Origin: an uncultured Porphyromonadaceae bacterium
GTDB lineage: Bacteria > Bacteroidota > Bacteroidia > Bacteroidales > Paludibacteraceae
Assembly: GCA_949285425.1 (NCBI GenBank)
Contig: CASEAJ010000021.1
Location: 1 to 59,323, forward strand
Length of the DNA stretch: 59,323 nucleotides
Direction: 5' to 3'
A program made the position numbers and the translations under genes. The number at the start of each line of letters is the position of its first letter. The first letter of the stretch is position 1. Below are positions 17,482 through 27,476 of this stretch, in pieces. The notes beneath the pieces are model-generated. The model worked only from the letters and a program-made list of their open reading frames with translations, made no database searches and was not told the DNA's origin.

Positions 17482-18288
17482 ATGATAACAGAAATAACCA
17501 GCCCCAAAAATCCGTTGATCAAGGAAATCCTGCTTCTGCAAGGCAAAGCGAAAGAACGGAAAAAAGAAAATCTCATTGTCATTGAAGGCAAAAAGGAAAT
17601 AAGCCTGGCTGCAAGTGCCCGCCTCTGCTTCCGAAAGGTATTGTTTTGCAGCGACATCATTTCCCAACAGGAAGCGAAAGAACTGGTTGGCAAACAAGCC
17701 GACAACGCCGACTGGTACGAAGTGTCGGAAGCGGTATTTTCAAAAATATCCTACCGGGAGACAACCGGCGGCATCGTAGTATTGGCCGACATGCCTGCAA
17801 GAAGCCTGCAGGACCTTTCCGTGCAGGAACAATCGGTGTTCATCGTCCTGGAAGCGGTGGAAAAGCCGGGCAATCTCGGTGCCATATGCCGTGTGGCCGA
17901 TGCCGCACAGGTCGACGGACTGATTATTTGCGACCCGCACACCGACATATACAACCCCAACGCCATCCGCTCAAGCCTCGGCTGCGTGTTCACCGTACCG
18001 GTGGTCAACTCCACCTTCGATGAAACCATGGACTGGCTGCACCGCAACCACATAGTAAGCTATGCGGCCGAACTCACCGCTTCCGAATTCTATCACCGGC
18101 TTGACCTGCGCGGACGCATTGCACTCGTGTTCGGCACCGAAGCCACCGGGCTGACCGACCAATGGATATACGGAGCCGACCACCGCATCAAAATTCCCAT
18201 GCGCGGTGTCATCGACTCGCTCAACGTGAACACTTCGGTAGCCATACTCACCTTCGAGGCCATGCGCCAACGGGGATTTGCAGACTAA
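17482..18288 (+). CDS. SpoU/TrmH-family RNA 2'-O-methyltransferase
   Basis: 268 residues: an N-terminal substrate-binding domain (SPKNPLIKEILLLQGKAKER) and a C-terminal SPOUT knot. The three SPOUT motifs are clear: EKPGNLGAICRVADAAQ (about residue 129), LVFGTEATGL (about 216) and IPMRGVIDSLNVNTSVAI (about 236). It transfers a methyl group from S-adenosylmethionine to a ribose 2'-OH in rRNA or tRNA; the exact nucleotide cannot be told from sequence. It converges with fabI across a shared terminator. Confidence 0.88.
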   Translation: MITEITSPKNPLIKEILLLQGKAKERKKENLIVIEGKKEISLAASARLCFRKVLFCSDIISQQEAKELVGKQADNADWYEVSEAVFSKISYRETTGGIVVLADMPARSLQDLSVQEQSVFIVLEAVEKPGNLGAICRVADAAQVDGLIICDPHTDIYNPNAIRSSLGCVFTVPVVNSTFDETMDWLHRNHIVSYAAELTASEFYHRLDLRGRIALVFGTEATGLTDQWIYGADHRIKIPMRGVIDSLNVNTSVAILTFEAMRQRGFAD

Positions 18289-18303
18289 ACCACATAGAAA
18301 AGA

Positions 18304-18333
18304 AAAGGGAGCGACACCATTGCCGCTCCCTTT
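18304..18333. terminator. Bidirectional terminator between convergent genes
   Basis: AAAGGGAGCG (18304-18313) pairs with CGCTCCCTTT (18324-18333) over a 10-nt loop, with T-rich sequence on the 3' side in both directions (TTTCTTC; TTTTCTTTTC). It serves both the RNA methyltransferase and fabI. Confidence 0.85.
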
Positions 18334-18359
18334 CTTCATGCTGCCTTCCGGCAGATTCA

Positions 18360-19217
18360 TTATCCATAAATGATATTGCCTTCCTCGTCGCGGAATTCAT
18401 CGATTCCTTTGATATACTGCTGCATGGCACGGTAGCTCATACCCATGCTCGAGAAACCGCCGTCGTGGTAGAGGTTCTGCATGGTCACCTTGCGGGTGAG
18501 GTCGCTGAACATCATGACACAATAGTCGGCACAGTCGGCTGCCGAAGCATTGCCGAGCGGCGACATACGTTCCGCAAAGTCGAACAGACTGTCGATGCCT
18601 TTCACGCCGCTTCCGGCGGTGGTCATGGTAGGCGACTGCGAAATGGTATTCACACGCACCCCTTTTTCACGTCCGTAAATATAACCGAAACTGCGGGCTA
18701 TCGACTCCAACATGGCTTTTGCATCGGCCATGTCGTTATAGCCAACCATCGTACGCTGTGCCGCCATGTAGGTCAACGCCAGCACCGAACCACCTTCGGC
18801 TATGGCATCGAGTTTCTTGGCCACCTGCAGCATTTTATGAAACGAAATGGCCGAAACGTCCAGCGTCGTATTCAGCATATTGTAATCCAAGTCATCGTAC
18901 GTACGTTTTTTACGCACATTGGGCGACATACCGATTGAATGCAGCACAAAATCGACTTTGCCTCCCAAGGCCTCCATCGATTCCGTAAACACACGTTCAA
19001 GGTCCTGCACATTGGTAGCATCGGCCGGAATCAACTTGGCATTCAGCTTTTTCGCCAATTCATCGGTCGTACCCATACGAACCGCCAACGGAGTGTTCGA
19101 CAAGGTAATCACCGCGCCTTCTTCCACTACCCGTTCAGCCACTTTCCAAGCAATGGACATGTCGTTCAATGCTCCGAACACAATTCCTCTTTTACCTTTC
19201 AATAAATTGTAGCTCAT
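18360..19217 (-). CDS. fabI: Enoyl-ACP reductase
   Basis: 285 residues from MSYNLLKGKRGIVFGAL. FabI reduces the enoyl-ACP double bond in the last step of each fatty-acid elongation cycle. Seen: the divergent SDR nucleotide-binding start GALNDMSIAWKVAE, DFVLHSIGMS, and the Y-x6-K catalytic pair in GYNDMADAKAM. A longer frame reaches back to 19331, but the -7 promoter at 19240-19247 falls inside it, so the start at 19217 is preferred. Confidence 0.93.
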   Translation of the reverse strand: MSYNLLKGKRGIVFGALNDMSIAWKVAERVVEEGAVITLSNTPLAVRMGTTDELAKKLNAKLIPADATNVQDLERVFTESMEALGGKVDFVLHSIGMSPNVRKKRTYDDLDYNMLNTTLDVSAISFHKMLQVAKKLDAIAEGGSVLALTYMAAQRTMVGYNDMADAKAMLESIARSFGYIYGREKGVRVNTISQSPTMTTAGSGVKGIDSLFDFAERMSPLGNASAADCADYCVMMFSDLTRKVTMQNLYHDGGFSSMGMSYRAMQQYIKGIDEFRDEEGNIIYG

Positions 19218-19239
19218 ATTTGTCTTTTTAAATCCGGCA

Positions 19240-19271
19240 CAAAGATATAAAAAATGTGCAATACGGCCAAA
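19240..19271 (-). promoter_or_regulatory. Promoter of fabI
   Basis: On the minus strand TTTG (19268-19271) and TATCTTTG (19240-19247) are separated by 20 bp, a full match to the Bacteroidetes consensus. The start codon is 22 bp downstream. Confidence 0.65.
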
Positions 19272-19376
19272 CAACAGCCGTTTACCCTTGCAGCCCAACC
19301 ACCCTTTCGGTTGCAAACAGCACTTTGGCACGAAGATTGCTGTTTATCAGGTTTGAAAAATAGTCGGTTTTATTTG

Positions 19377-20117
19377 ATGCTCGTCCGTACACTCATTTCA
19401 TGCATCCTGCTGCTTGTACCCGCTTTACTCACGGCACAAGACAGCGACAACATGCCGGTGCGCACGCCGGCACAGGAAGCTGCACATCAAACCGAAAAAC
19501 TGCGCCAGGCACTGGACCTCACCGAGAAACAGGAAAAACAAATCTACCAGATCAACCTGCACTATGCCAAGCAAAGGCAGACCTCCAACTCGCGCACCGA
19601 AGCGCTGGAAAGGGTAAAACAGAAAAACGCCGACCTGAAAAAAGTGCTGACCGACGAACAGTATGACCGGCTGCAACACAAGCGACACTACGACCGCACC
19701 ACATACCGCCTGCCCGATATGCGGCAAAACACCGTAAGAACCAACACGACCACACAGCCCGCCAATGGCAACAGCCGTACGGCCCCCACTTCCGTACGGA
19801 CGGAAAATCCGCGCGGCAATAACGCAGCCGAAAATCCGTCCCTACGAAACGACAGCCGTCAAGGCACGGAAAACAGCAACCCCAGCCCGAGGCAGACCGA
19901 CCGGCCGACCGGCACAGCCTACAACATACGCCCCACCAGCCAACCGGTGAGAAAGCCCTCCGTGCAGTCCAATACGGGAACGAGAAGAAGCGGAGTGTAT
20001 CGCACACCATCGGGCACACCCGCCTACAGGAACCGGAGCACGCTGCCGATGAACTATCCCGGACGCAGCTATCCGACCACCAGCCCCCAACGATACAACA
20101 CAGGAAACAGAAGATAA
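19377..20117 (+). CDS. Secreted Spy/CpxP-like protein with basic disordered tail
   Basis: About 246 residues from ATG 19377, chosen because it begins a good signal peptide (MLVRTLISCILLLVPALLTAQ); a longer frame back to 19254 would overlap the fabI promoter. Residues about 35-110 are helical and charged (LRQALDLTEKQEKQIYQINL, LKKVLTDEQYDRLQ), resembling the Bacteroidota Spy/CpxP-like family DUF4890. The remaining 135 residues are rich in Asn, Arg, Thr, Ser and Pro, probably unstructured. Function unknown; a periplasmic chaperone-like role is only a family-based idea. It ends 6 bp before the next gene, so the two are probably co-transcribed. Confidence 0.7.
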   Translation: MLVRTLISCILLLVPALLTAQDSDNMPVRTPAQEAAHQTEKLRQALDLTEKQEKQIYQINLHYAKQRQTSNSRTEALERVKQKNADLKKVLTDEQYDRLQHKRHYDRTTYRLPDMRQNTVRTNTTTQPANGNSRTAPTSVRTENPRGNNAAENPSLRNDSRQGTENSNPSPRQTDRPTGTAYNIRPTSQPVRKPSVQSNTGTRRSGVYRTPSGTPAYRNRSTLPMNYPGRSYPTTSPQRYNTGNRR

Positions 20118-20123
20118 AAAACA

Positions 20124-20840
20124 ATGGGAAATCCTTACTTTCAATTCAAGCAATTCACCGTATTCCACGACCTCTGTGCCATGAAAGTCGGCATAGACGG
20201 CGTACTGCTCGGCGCATGGGCCAACACAGATGAGTGCCGCAACGTGCTGGACATTGGCACCGGCAGCGGACTGATAGCCCTCATGCTCGCACAACGGAAC
20301 CCACAAGCCCGCATCGAAGCCATTGACCTGGAAGAAAACGCCATACGACAGGCCGAAATCAACTTTGCCGCCTCACCGTGGAAGGAACGGCTCACTGCCC
20401 GCCACATTTCCCTGCAAGAATTTGCCCAAACACCCACTACCCGCTATGAGCTGATTGTGTCCAACCCTCCTTTTTTCGTCAACTCACTGAAGGCTCCCGC
20501 ACAAGAACGAACCCACGCACGCCACACCGACAGCCTCACGCACGAAGAACTCATAAGCAACGCCCAATCATTGCTAGCACCACAGGGCCGGCTGTGCATC
20601 ATTCTGCCGGTGAACGAAGGAGAACATTGCATGGATTTTGCCGCACACAAAGGACTGCATTGCACTAAAAGAGTCGATGTATACCCCAAACCGGGTGTTC
20701 CGCCCAAACGGCTGCTGCTCGAATTCCGCTCCGTGGAGTGCCGGACCGAATGCTCCACGCTCACCATCGAAACCGACACCCGGCAGCAATATACTGACGA
20801 ATTCATCGCCCTTGCCAGGGATTTTTATTTGAAACTGTGA
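20124..20840 (+). CDS. trmN6: tRNA1(Val) (adenine-37-N6)-methyltransferase
   Basis: 238 residues of the YfiC/TrmN6 family. S-adenosylmethionine-binding motif VLDIGTGSGLIALMLAQR (about residues 39-56), acidic EAIDLEENA, and the N6-adenine methylase motif SNPPFF (about 113-118). It would methylate A37 of valine tRNA. It starts 6 bp after the secreted protein gene. Confidence 0.85.
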   Translation: MGNPYFQFKQFTVFHDLCAMKVGIDGVLLGAWANTDECRNVLDIGTGSGLIALMLAQRNPQARIEAIDLEENAIRQAEINFAASPWKERLTARHISLQEFAQTPTTRYELIVSNPPFFVNSLKAPAQERTHARHTDSLTHEELISNAQSLLAPQGRLCIILPVNEGEHCMDFAAHKGLHCTKRVDVYPKPGVPPKRLLLEFRSVECRTECSTLTIETDTRQQYTDEFIALARDFYLKL

Positions 20841-20894
20841 ATGCGCTTCGCACTGCTGCCGGTCGGCTCTGCCAACGGTGCTTGCCGAACAAAA

Positions 20895-20932
20895 CAAGGC
20901 CCGTCAAGTTCACATGAACTTGTCGGGCCTTG
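20895..20932 (-). terminator. Terminator of efp
   Basis: A 17-bp stem (CAAGGCCCGTCAAGTTC at 20895-20911 with GAACTTGTCGGGCCTTG at 20916-20932, one mismatch) around a 4-nt loop. On the minus strand it is followed by TTTTGTT. It also stands between two convergent genes. Confidence 0.8.
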
Positions 20933-20957
20933 CCACATAAAAAACAATCTTGAGTTA

Positions 20958-21524
20958 CTATGCTTTCACACGGCCTACGTACGAGCCATCGCGGGTGTCA
21001 ATTTCAATCAGTTCACCCTCGTTGATGAACAAAGGCACACGCACGGTAGCGCCAGACTCAACCGTTGCCGGTTTCAAGGTGTTTGTTGCCGTGTCACCTT
21101 TCAATCCCGGTTCTGTATAAGTGACTTTCATCTGCACTTTCACAGGCACAACGGCATAAAGAATCGTTTCGGCTGTTGCATCGGAAACCACTTCCACGGT
21201 CATACCTTCCAGCAGGAAGTCTACACCGTTGATCAAATCGTGGGCAATGGGCACCTGGTCGAACGTTTCCTGATTCATGAACAGATAATTTTCACCATCA
21301 TGATACAGATACTGGTAAGGACGGCGTTCAACGCGAACATCTTCCAGTTTTTCACCGATATTGAAACGACGTTCCAACACGAATCCGTTTACCACGTCTT
21401 TCAGTTTGGTGCGCATAAAAGTGTTTCCTTTACCCGGCTTTACATGCAAAAAGTCAATACAAAAGTACAACTTTCCATCCATGCGGATAGCCGTTCCGAT
21501 TTTAATGTCTTGTGCATTAATCAT
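20958..21524 (-). CDS. efp: Elongation factor P
   Basis: 188 residues. EF-P relieves ribosome stalling at consecutive prolines. The KOW-like domain I carries [14 protein letters not shown] with a lysine at the tip position that is modified in Escherichia coli; no modification gene is seen nearby. Domains II and III follow ([40 protein letters not shown] type end). Confidence 0.95.
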   Translation of the reverse strand: MINAQDIKIGTAIRMDGKLYFCIDFLHVKPGKGNTFMRTKLKDVVNGFVLERRFNIGEKLEDVRVERRPYQYLYHDGENYLFMNQETFDQVPIAHDLINGVDFLLEGMTVEVVSDATAETILYAVVPVKVQMKVTYTEPGLKGDTATNTLKPATVESGATVRVPLFINEGELIEIDTRDGSYVGRVKA

Positions 21525-21589
21525 ACTTTCTTCCGTTATATTTATTATTATTTCTGTTTCCTATAATGCTCTACAGAGCAATTCGAGCA

Positions 21590-21621
21590 CAAAAGTAATG
21601 TAAATCAAACGAAAACGCAAA
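21590..21621 (-). promoter_or_regulatory. Promoter of efp
   Basis: Minus-strand TTTG (21618-21621), 20 bp, TACTTTTG (21590-21597). The leader to the start codon is about 60 nt. Confidence 0.6.
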
Positions 21622-21800
21622 CAAAATGCAGCAAAAATGAGACATTACGCCGGCAAACACAACCTGAAGGCCCGAAAACAAACAAACCGAACCGAGACAG
21701 GACAACCGAAGCTGTCGGCACAAAAACATAAACCAAAATAGGTCATCTGATTTGGGTTAAAGCGTGTACGTGGAGAGAGCATTGCATTCATACAAAACAA

Positions 21801-21842
21801 GACACTGCGGCACATGAGTTATTCTCCTTGTGTCGCAGTGCC
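21801..21842 (-). terminator. Terminator of pheT
   Basis: CACTGCGGCACA (21803-21814) pairs with TGTGTCGCAGTG (21829-21840) with one G-T pair over a 14-nt loop; the minus strand continues TCTTGTTTTG. It lies 30 bp past the pheT stop. Confidence 0.65.
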
Positions 21843-21872
21843 TTTTATTCAAAAAAGCAAGACTGTAAAACT

Positions 21873-24335
21873 TTAACGCAGTTTCGCGTCGAGCTTGTTT
21901 TCCAGATTGGTCTGTATCTTTTTCATGATGGCATCAATCTGCTTGTCGGTAAGTGTCTTGTTTTCATCCTGCAGCACGAAGCTAGCGGCATAGGATTTTT
22001 TACCGGCTTCCAGATTCTTGCCTTCATAGACATCGAATAGATAGACTTCCTTCAACAGATTGCGTTCGCTTTCGCGGGCTATCTTCTCTATTTCGGCAAA
22101 CTGCACCGAACGGTCGAGCAGCAAGGCCAGGTCACGCTTTACTTCCGGATATTTCGACATTTCACGGAACAAGACCTTGTGGCTTTTCGACTCGGCCAGC
22201 AGGTTGTTCCAATACATATCGGCATAATAGACATCGGCATCAATGTCCATCTTCTTGCGTATCTTGGGACTGACGATGCCCAACACGGCCAATTTCTTTC
22301 CCGAACGGGTGTAAATGGTCAGTGCTTCGGCCAACAAGTCATCGGCATAATCGCCATACAGCAGTTTCTGCAAATCAAAGCCAAGGCGGCGAAGAATATT
22401 TTCCACGTATGCCTTCAGTTCAAACACCGTGGTTTTTGCTTCGGCTACAGCCCATGACTGTGCATGCTTGTTGCCGGTGAGCCACAAGGCAAGGTGAAAT
22501 TCCTCAGAATAGGCCTTCAGTACATTATCGGCCGCACGGTCGTCGCTGTGATAAAAATAGCAATTGCCAAACTCGTAGAACTTCAGGTCGGGACGCTTGC
22601 GGTTTATGTTGCGGGCCAGGCTTTCCAGTCCGCCAAAGAGGAGCGACTGACGCATGACGTTGAGGTCGGAACTCAGCGGGTTCATAATGCTTACACAATC
22701 GGCTTCGGGATAGGCCGTCAGGTCTGTATAATAAGCGCTTTTCGTGAGCGAATTGTTCATGATTTCGTTGAATCCCTGTGCCGTGAGCTGTTCGGAAACA
22801 AGGCGTTGCAAGCGTGCGCTGTCGGGCTTGTGCGAATAGCTGAGGGTGGACTGTAACTTGTCGCCCAACTCAACGTTGTTGTAGCCATAGAGACGCAACA
22901 AATCTTCTATCACATCCACATCGCGCTGCACATCGACCCGGTAGGCCGGCACCGAAAGGGTATATACGTTTTCGGCGGTCTTGTCCAGCACCTTCATTTC
23001 AAGAGCATCGAACAGTGTTTCAACCGTATCCTGCCCAATTTCCTTTCCTATCAAGCTATATATTTTAGCCAACGAAACCTTTACTTCGAAGGGATTGATT
23101 TTTTCTGGATAAAGGTCGATGATATCGCCGCACACCTTGCCGCCTGCCACCTGCTGGATGAGCAATGCAGCACGCTTGAGGTTGTAAATGGTGTTGTCCG
23201 GATCGCAACCGCGTTCGTAACGGAACGAGGCATCGGTGTTCAATCCGTGGCGGCGTGCCGTCTTGCGGATAGAAACGGGATTGAAATAGGCGCTTTCCAG
23301 GAACACATTGCGGGTTTCGCCCGAAATGCCCGATTCCAGTCCGCCAAACACACCTCCCATGCACATGGGCACGTCACCGTCGCAAATCATCAGGTCATCG
23401 GCACTCAACTTGCGTTCTACCCCATCGAGTGTGACAAAGGAGGTTCCTTCAGGCAAGTTCTTCACACACACTTTTCCTCCCCGTATCTTGTCGGCATCGA
23501 AAGCATGCAGCGCCTGTCCCATTTCGAACATGACGAAGTTCGTCACGTCCACCACATTGTTTATGGGGCGCACCCCTATGGTACGCAGACGATCCTGCAG
23601 CCATTCGGGCGAGTCGGCAATCGTCACTCCTTCAATGGTCAGTGCCGAGTAGCGCGGGCAGGCCTTCGTATTTTCCACCGACACCTGAACCCGGCTCTGT
23701 GGTTCATTCACCTCAAACGCATCGACCGAAGGTTTCTGCAGACGCACCTTCGGGTTACGAATGGAGAAATAAGCCGCCACATCGCGTGCCACACCGTAAT
23801 GCGAAATGGCATCGGCCCGGTTGGGGGTAATATCCACCTCGAGCACGTAATCGCTTTTTATGTTATAGTAGTCTTTGGCCAGCGTACCAACCGGAACATC
23901 GGCCGGCAGAACGATGATGCCGTCATGACTCGTGCCTACCCCTATTTCGTCTTCGGCACAAATCATACCGAACGATTCCACTCCACGTATCTTCGAACGT
24001 TTGATGGTAAACGTTTCTTCACCCGAATAGAGTTTGGTGCCGACCGTAGCCACAATCACTTTCTGCCCGGCGGCCACATTGGGAGCCCCACACACAATCT
24101 GCAAGGGAGCTTCCGCGCCTACATCGACCGTGGTCACATGCAAATGGTCCGAGTTTTCGTGGTCTGTACACGTGAGCACCTCTCCCACAACCAGTCCTTC
24201 AAGTCCGCCTTTGACTGTCTGCACTTCTTCAACTCCACCGGTTTCCAGCCCGATAGAGGTCAATATCTTCGACAGTTCGTCCGGCGTAACATCAATATTA
24301 ATGTATTCCTTCAGCCAATTATACGATATGTTCAT
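21873..24335 (-). CDS. pheT: Phenylalanine-tRNA ligase beta subunit
   Basis: 820 residues from MNISYNWLKEYINIDVTPDEL. The beta chain of the alpha2beta2 enzyme that charges tRNA(Phe). Order of domains: N-terminal hotdog, tRNA-binding OB fold (about 42-150, VVGEVLTCTDHENSDHLHV), B3/B4 editing domain (about 210-390), B5, catalytic-like core, and the C-terminal ferredoxin-like anticodon-binding domain ending SKYPEVKRDLALLLD and beyond. The frame stays open back to 24431 but homology begins at 24335. The alpha-subunit gene pheS is not adjacent. Confidence 0.95.
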   Translation of the reverse strand: MNISYNWLKEYINIDVTPDELSKILTSIGLETGGVEEVQTVKGGLEGLVVGEVLTCTDHENSDHLHVTTVDVGAEAPLQIVCGAPNVAAGQKVIVATVGTKLYSGEETFTIKRSKIRGVESFGMICAEDEIGVGTSHDGIIVLPADVPVGTLAKDYYNIKSDYVLEVDITPNRADAISHYGVARDVAAYFSIRNPKVRLQKPSVDAFEVNEPQSRVQVSVENTKACPRYSALTIEGVTIADSPEWLQDRLRTIGVRPINNVVDVTNFVMFEMGQALHAFDADKIRGGKVCVKNLPEGTSFVTLDGVERKLSADDLMICDGDVPMCMGGVFGGLESGISGETRNVFLESAYFNPVSIRKTARRHGLNTDASFRYERGCDPDNTIYNLKRAALLIQQVAGGKVCGDIIDLYPEKINPFEVKVSLAKIYSLIGKEIGQDTVETLFDALEMKVLDKTAENVYTLSVPAYRVDVQRDVDVIEDLLRLYGYNNVELGDKLQSTLSYSHKPDSARLQRLVSEQLTAQGFNEIMNNSLTKSAYYTDLTAYPEADCVSIMNPLSSDLNVMRQSLLFGGLESLARNINRKRPDLKFYEFGNCYFYHSDDRAADNVLKAYSEEFHLALWLTGNKHAQSWAVAEAKTTVFELKAYVENILRRLGFDLQKLLYGDYADDLLAEALTIYTRSGKKLAVLGIVSPKIRKKMDIDADVYYADMYWNNLLAESKSHKVLFREMSKYPEVKRDLALLLDRSVQFAEIEKIARESERNLLKEVYLFDVYEGKNLEAGKKSYAASFVLQDENKTLTDKQIDAIMKKIQTNLENKLDAKLR

Positions 24336-24490
24336 AGCTTGTTTATATTTACAGATCAGAGAAAAGGAAAAGAGGAAATGGGAAAGGCCCGGGCCAAGGG
24401 CTGCACATGACACTGCAACATCTACCCTCACGCTCTCAACCGTTCGTCATCAACCGCTGAATACCAATCACTGACACAATTTTGAAAGCA

Positions 24491-24498
24491 CAAAGATA
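24491..24498 (-). promoter_or_regulatory. Putative -7 box of pheT
   Basis: Minus-strand TATCTTTG. A TTTG occurs at 24531-24534, which is too far for the usual gap, so the -33 element is weak. The leader would be about 150 nt. Confidence 0.4.
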
Positions 24499-24626
24499 GT
24501 TTTTTTTTTACATTTACCCACTGAAGAAATCAAAAAAGACTACCACCGGCAAACACTTCGTGCGGTAATACATGGACGGCACAAGCATGCGATATTTTCA
24601 ATTCGATAGCAAAAAGTCTGGAGTGT

Positions 24627-25208
24627 CTATGAACCGAGCAGATGCTCCAACAGTATTTTCAACCCGATAAGCACGAGAATGACTCCTCCAACAAGTTCCA
24701 CCTTGAAATGAAAACGCCGGCCGAAACAAACGCCTATATAGGTGCCGGCAAAGGAAAAAAGAAAACTGACCAACCCGATAATCAACACGGCTGTCACTAA
24801 CCACTCCTTGAAAGGCACGAACACAACACCGGTTGCCAAGGCATCGATGCTGGTTGCAAAAGCCAGCGGAAGCAACGCTGACCATGCATAGTGTCTTTGA
24901 GCCGGCATTTCCCCGTCGACCGGACAATCGTCCGTGTGTCTGTATGTCTCCACTATCATCCGGCCACCGATAAAGCCCAACAGCAGGAAGGCCACCCAAT
25001 GGTCAACCGCCTTGATTTGCTCGGCAAACAGACTGCTCACCGCATAGCCGGCCAGTGGCATCAGTCCCTGGAACAGGCCGAAAAGAAACGCCATGCGCAG
25101 AGCATATCCGACATAAAACCTCCTTGCACAAATGCCCTTGCTCACCGACACCGCCAGGCAGTCCATGGCCAATCCCACAGCAAGCAAAATGATTGAAATA
25201 ATATCCAT
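24627..25208 (-). CDS. mntP: Manganese efflux pump MntP
   Basis: 193 residues, six predicted membrane spans, UPF0059/MntP family. It exports Mn2+ when the metal is in excess. The paired acidic motifs are present: VGLAMDCLAVSVSKG in helix 1 and FATSIDALATGVVF in helix 4. No yybP-ykoY-like riboswitch was recognised in the 160 bp upstream. Confidence 0.92.
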   Translation of the reverse strand: MDIISIILLAVGLAMDCLAVSVSKGICARRFYVGYALRMAFLFGLFQGLMPLAGYAVSSLFAEQIKAVDHWVAFLLLGFIGGRMIVETYRHTDDCPVDGEMPAQRHYAWSALLPLAFATSIDALATGVVFVPFKEWLVTAVLIIGLVSFLFSFAGTYIGVCFGRRFHFKVELVGGVILVLIGLKILLEHLLGS

Positions 25209-25295
25209 GTAGTATGTTTTGTCTTAGCGAACCGATATACCCGTTCTCCGTCTTCTCAGGGCGGAATTCATCGGCTTTCATTAATTATTCACGAA

Positions 25296-25340
25296 CAAAC
25301 GGGCAGGCCGATATTCACATATCCATTGCCCACCCGTTTG
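25296..25340 (-). terminator. Probable terminator of tkt
   Basis: CAAACGGG (25296-25303) pairs with CCCGTTTG (25333-25340), with partial pairing inside the loop. The minus strand after it reads TTCGTGAATAATT, so the T-run is poor. It lies 28 bp after the tkt stop. Confidence 0.45.
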
Positions 25341-25367
25341 CATTCTATCTTTCTCTCTGCTGAGACA

Positions 25368-27392
25368 TTACAGCATGGACTTCACTTGTTCATAAACGTT
25401 TTGTGCAGTGAATCCGAGTTTTTCGTCGAGCACTTTATAAGGAGCTGAAAAACCGAAGGAATTCAAGCCCCATACACGTCCGTTGCTGCCAACCAGTCCT
25501 TCCAGCGTAACGGAAAGCCCGGCTGTAAGTCCAAACACCTTGGCACCTGCCGGAATGACAGAGTCCTGATATGCTGCGGACTGCGTGCGGAACAATCCTT
25601 CGGAGGGGACAGACACCAGCCGCACCTTCACACCATCGGCCCGAAGCAAAGCGGCTCCCTCGGCCAAGGTGGAGACTTCAGAACCCGATGCCACCAGCAC
25701 AACGTCCGGAGTGTCGTCCGAGCATACCACATAGGCACCCTTGAAGGCCTGTTGTGCTTCTTCCTTGCGGGAGGTCACAGCCGGCAAATCGGTTATGTTC
25801 TGACGGGAAAGAATCAATCCGGTCGGGGTCGACACATTTTCCATAGCCATGCGCCAGGCCACGGTTGTTTCCTCCACATCAGCCGGACGCAACACCAGCA
25901 TGGAGTTGTGCCCCTTGTGGTTCTGCAGTTTTTCCATCAGACGAAGCTGTGCTTCCTGTTCCACCGGTTCATGTGTAGGACCATCCTCGCCCACACGGAA
26001 TGCATCATGCGACCAAATGAACTTGACCGGCGTTTCCATCAGCGCAGCCATGCGTACCACCGGCTTCATGTAATCGGAAAAGACAAAGAAAGTGGCACAA
26101 GCCGGAATCACCCCACCATGCAGACTCATACCCACACAAAGTGCGGCCATTGTGAGTTCGGAAACACCTGCCTGCAAGAATGCGCCTGAAAAATCGCCTT
26201 TTTCAAAAGCTTTCGTTTCTTTCAGGAATCCATCTGTCTTGTCGGAATTGGAGAGGTCGGCACTCGACACAATCATGTTGCCTACCTGGCGCGCCAAATG
26301 AGCGAGCACGGTGGCCGATGCCGAACGGGTTGCCTGGTTCGGTTTCTGGACAATGGCATCCCAGTCCACCACAGGAGCCTGTCCCGAAAAATAGAACTTC
26401 AGTTTTTCTGCCTGTTCGGGGTTCGCCTTGGCCCATTCAGCCTGCATTGCCTTCTTTTCGGCCACCAATTTCTTCAGTTCTTCGCGACGGCGGGCATAAA
26501 GTTCCTTGGTTTCTTCAAAAAGGACGAACGGATTTTCCACATCGCCTCCCAAATGTTTTATGGTTTCTTCATACGAAGCTCCACTGCTGCCCAACGGCTG
26601 ACCGTGGGTCGATGTCTGTCCTTCAAAGCAGGAGCCATCGGCCTTGACAGCACCTTTACCCATAACCGTTTTACCGATAATCAGTGTAGGACGTGCCTTT
26701 TCGGCTTTTGCCGCAGTCAGTGCCTGGCGTATTTGAGCCGCATCGTTACCGTTTATTTCCAGCACCAGCCAATTCCAAGCCTCATATTTTTTTCTGATAT
26801 CTTCGCTTGTCACTGCATCGGTCTTGGTCGAAAGCTGGACATCGTTCGAGTCGTAGAACATAATCAGGTTGTCCAGCCCGAGGTGTCCGGCAATGCGTCC
26901 GGCTCCCTGCGATATTTCTTCCTGAATCCCGCCATCGGAGATGAAAGCATATATGGTCTGGTTCATCTGTTCTCCAAAACGCGCCTTCAGGAATTTAGCC
27001 GCGATTGCAGCCCCCACGGCAAACGCATGTCCCTGTCCAAGCGGTCCTGAAGTGTTTTCAATTCCGCGCATGATGTCGCGTTCGGGGTGTCCGGGTGTTG
27101 GACTTCCCCATTGCCGGAACTGCTTCAGGTCGTCCATGGTAAACTTTCCGGCAGCCGCCAACACTGAATAGAGCATGGGCGACATGTGACCCGGATCCTG
27201 GAAATAGCGGTCACGCCCTTCCCATGAAGGGTTTTCCGGGTCATACTCCAAAAATTCAGCATATAACACATTGATAAAATCGGCTCCACCCATGGCACCG
27301 CCGGGATGTCCTGATTTTGCCTTTTCTACCATAGCCGCCGACAATATGCGAATGTTGTCCGCAGCACGATTTAATTGTTGGATTGAATTCAT
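25368..27392 (-). CDS. tkt: Transketolase
   Basis: 674 residues, the full length of a single-chain transketolase. It is the thiamine-diphosphate enzyme that moves two-carbon units between sugar phosphates in the pentose phosphate pathway. Seen: N-terminal KSGHPGGAMGGADF, the ThDP motif GDG-type region replaced as usual by FISDGGIQEE (about 155-164), the catalytic SHDAFRVGEDGPTHEP region (about 464-479), and the C-terminal domain. The start MNSIQQLNRAADNIR is standard. Confidence 0.96.
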   Translation of the reverse strand: MNSIQQLNRAADNIRILSAAMVEKAKSGHPGGAMGGADFINVLYAEFLEYDPENPSWEGRDRYFQDPGHMSPMLYSVLAAAGKFTMDDLKQFRQWGSPTPGHPERDIMRGIENTSGPLGQGHAFAVGAAIAAKFLKARFGEQMNQTIYAFISDGGIQEEISQGAGRIAGHLGLDNLIMFYDSNDVQLSTKTDAVTSEDIRKKYEAWNWLVLEINGNDAAQIRQALTAAKAEKARPTLIIGKTVMGKGAVKADGSCFEGQTSTHGQPLGSSGASYEETIKHLGGDVENPFVLFEETKELYARRREELKKLVAEKKAMQAEWAKANPEQAEKLKFYFSGQAPVVDWDAIVQKPNQATRSASATVLAHLARQVGNMIVSSADLSNSDKTDGFLKETKAFEKGDFSGAFLQAGVSELTMAALCVGMSLHGGVIPACATFFVFSDYMKPVVRMAALMETPVKFIWSHDAFRVGEDGPTHEPVEQEAQLRLMEKLQNHKGHNSMLVLRPADVEETTVAWRMAMENVSTPTGLILSRQNITDLPAVTSRKEEAQQAFKGAYVVCSDDTPDVVLVASGSEVSTLAEGAALLRADGVKVRLVSVPSEGLFRTQSAAYQDSVIPAGAKVFGLTAGLSVTLEGLVGSNGRVWGLNSFGFSAPYKVLDEKLGFTAQNVYEQVKSML

Positions 27393-27476
27393 ATCTTATT
27401 CGTGTTTTAATGAATACTTGCTTCTTTTGCGGAAGATTATTCCTCCAATGCTATCCGCAGTCATACGGTCCACGGT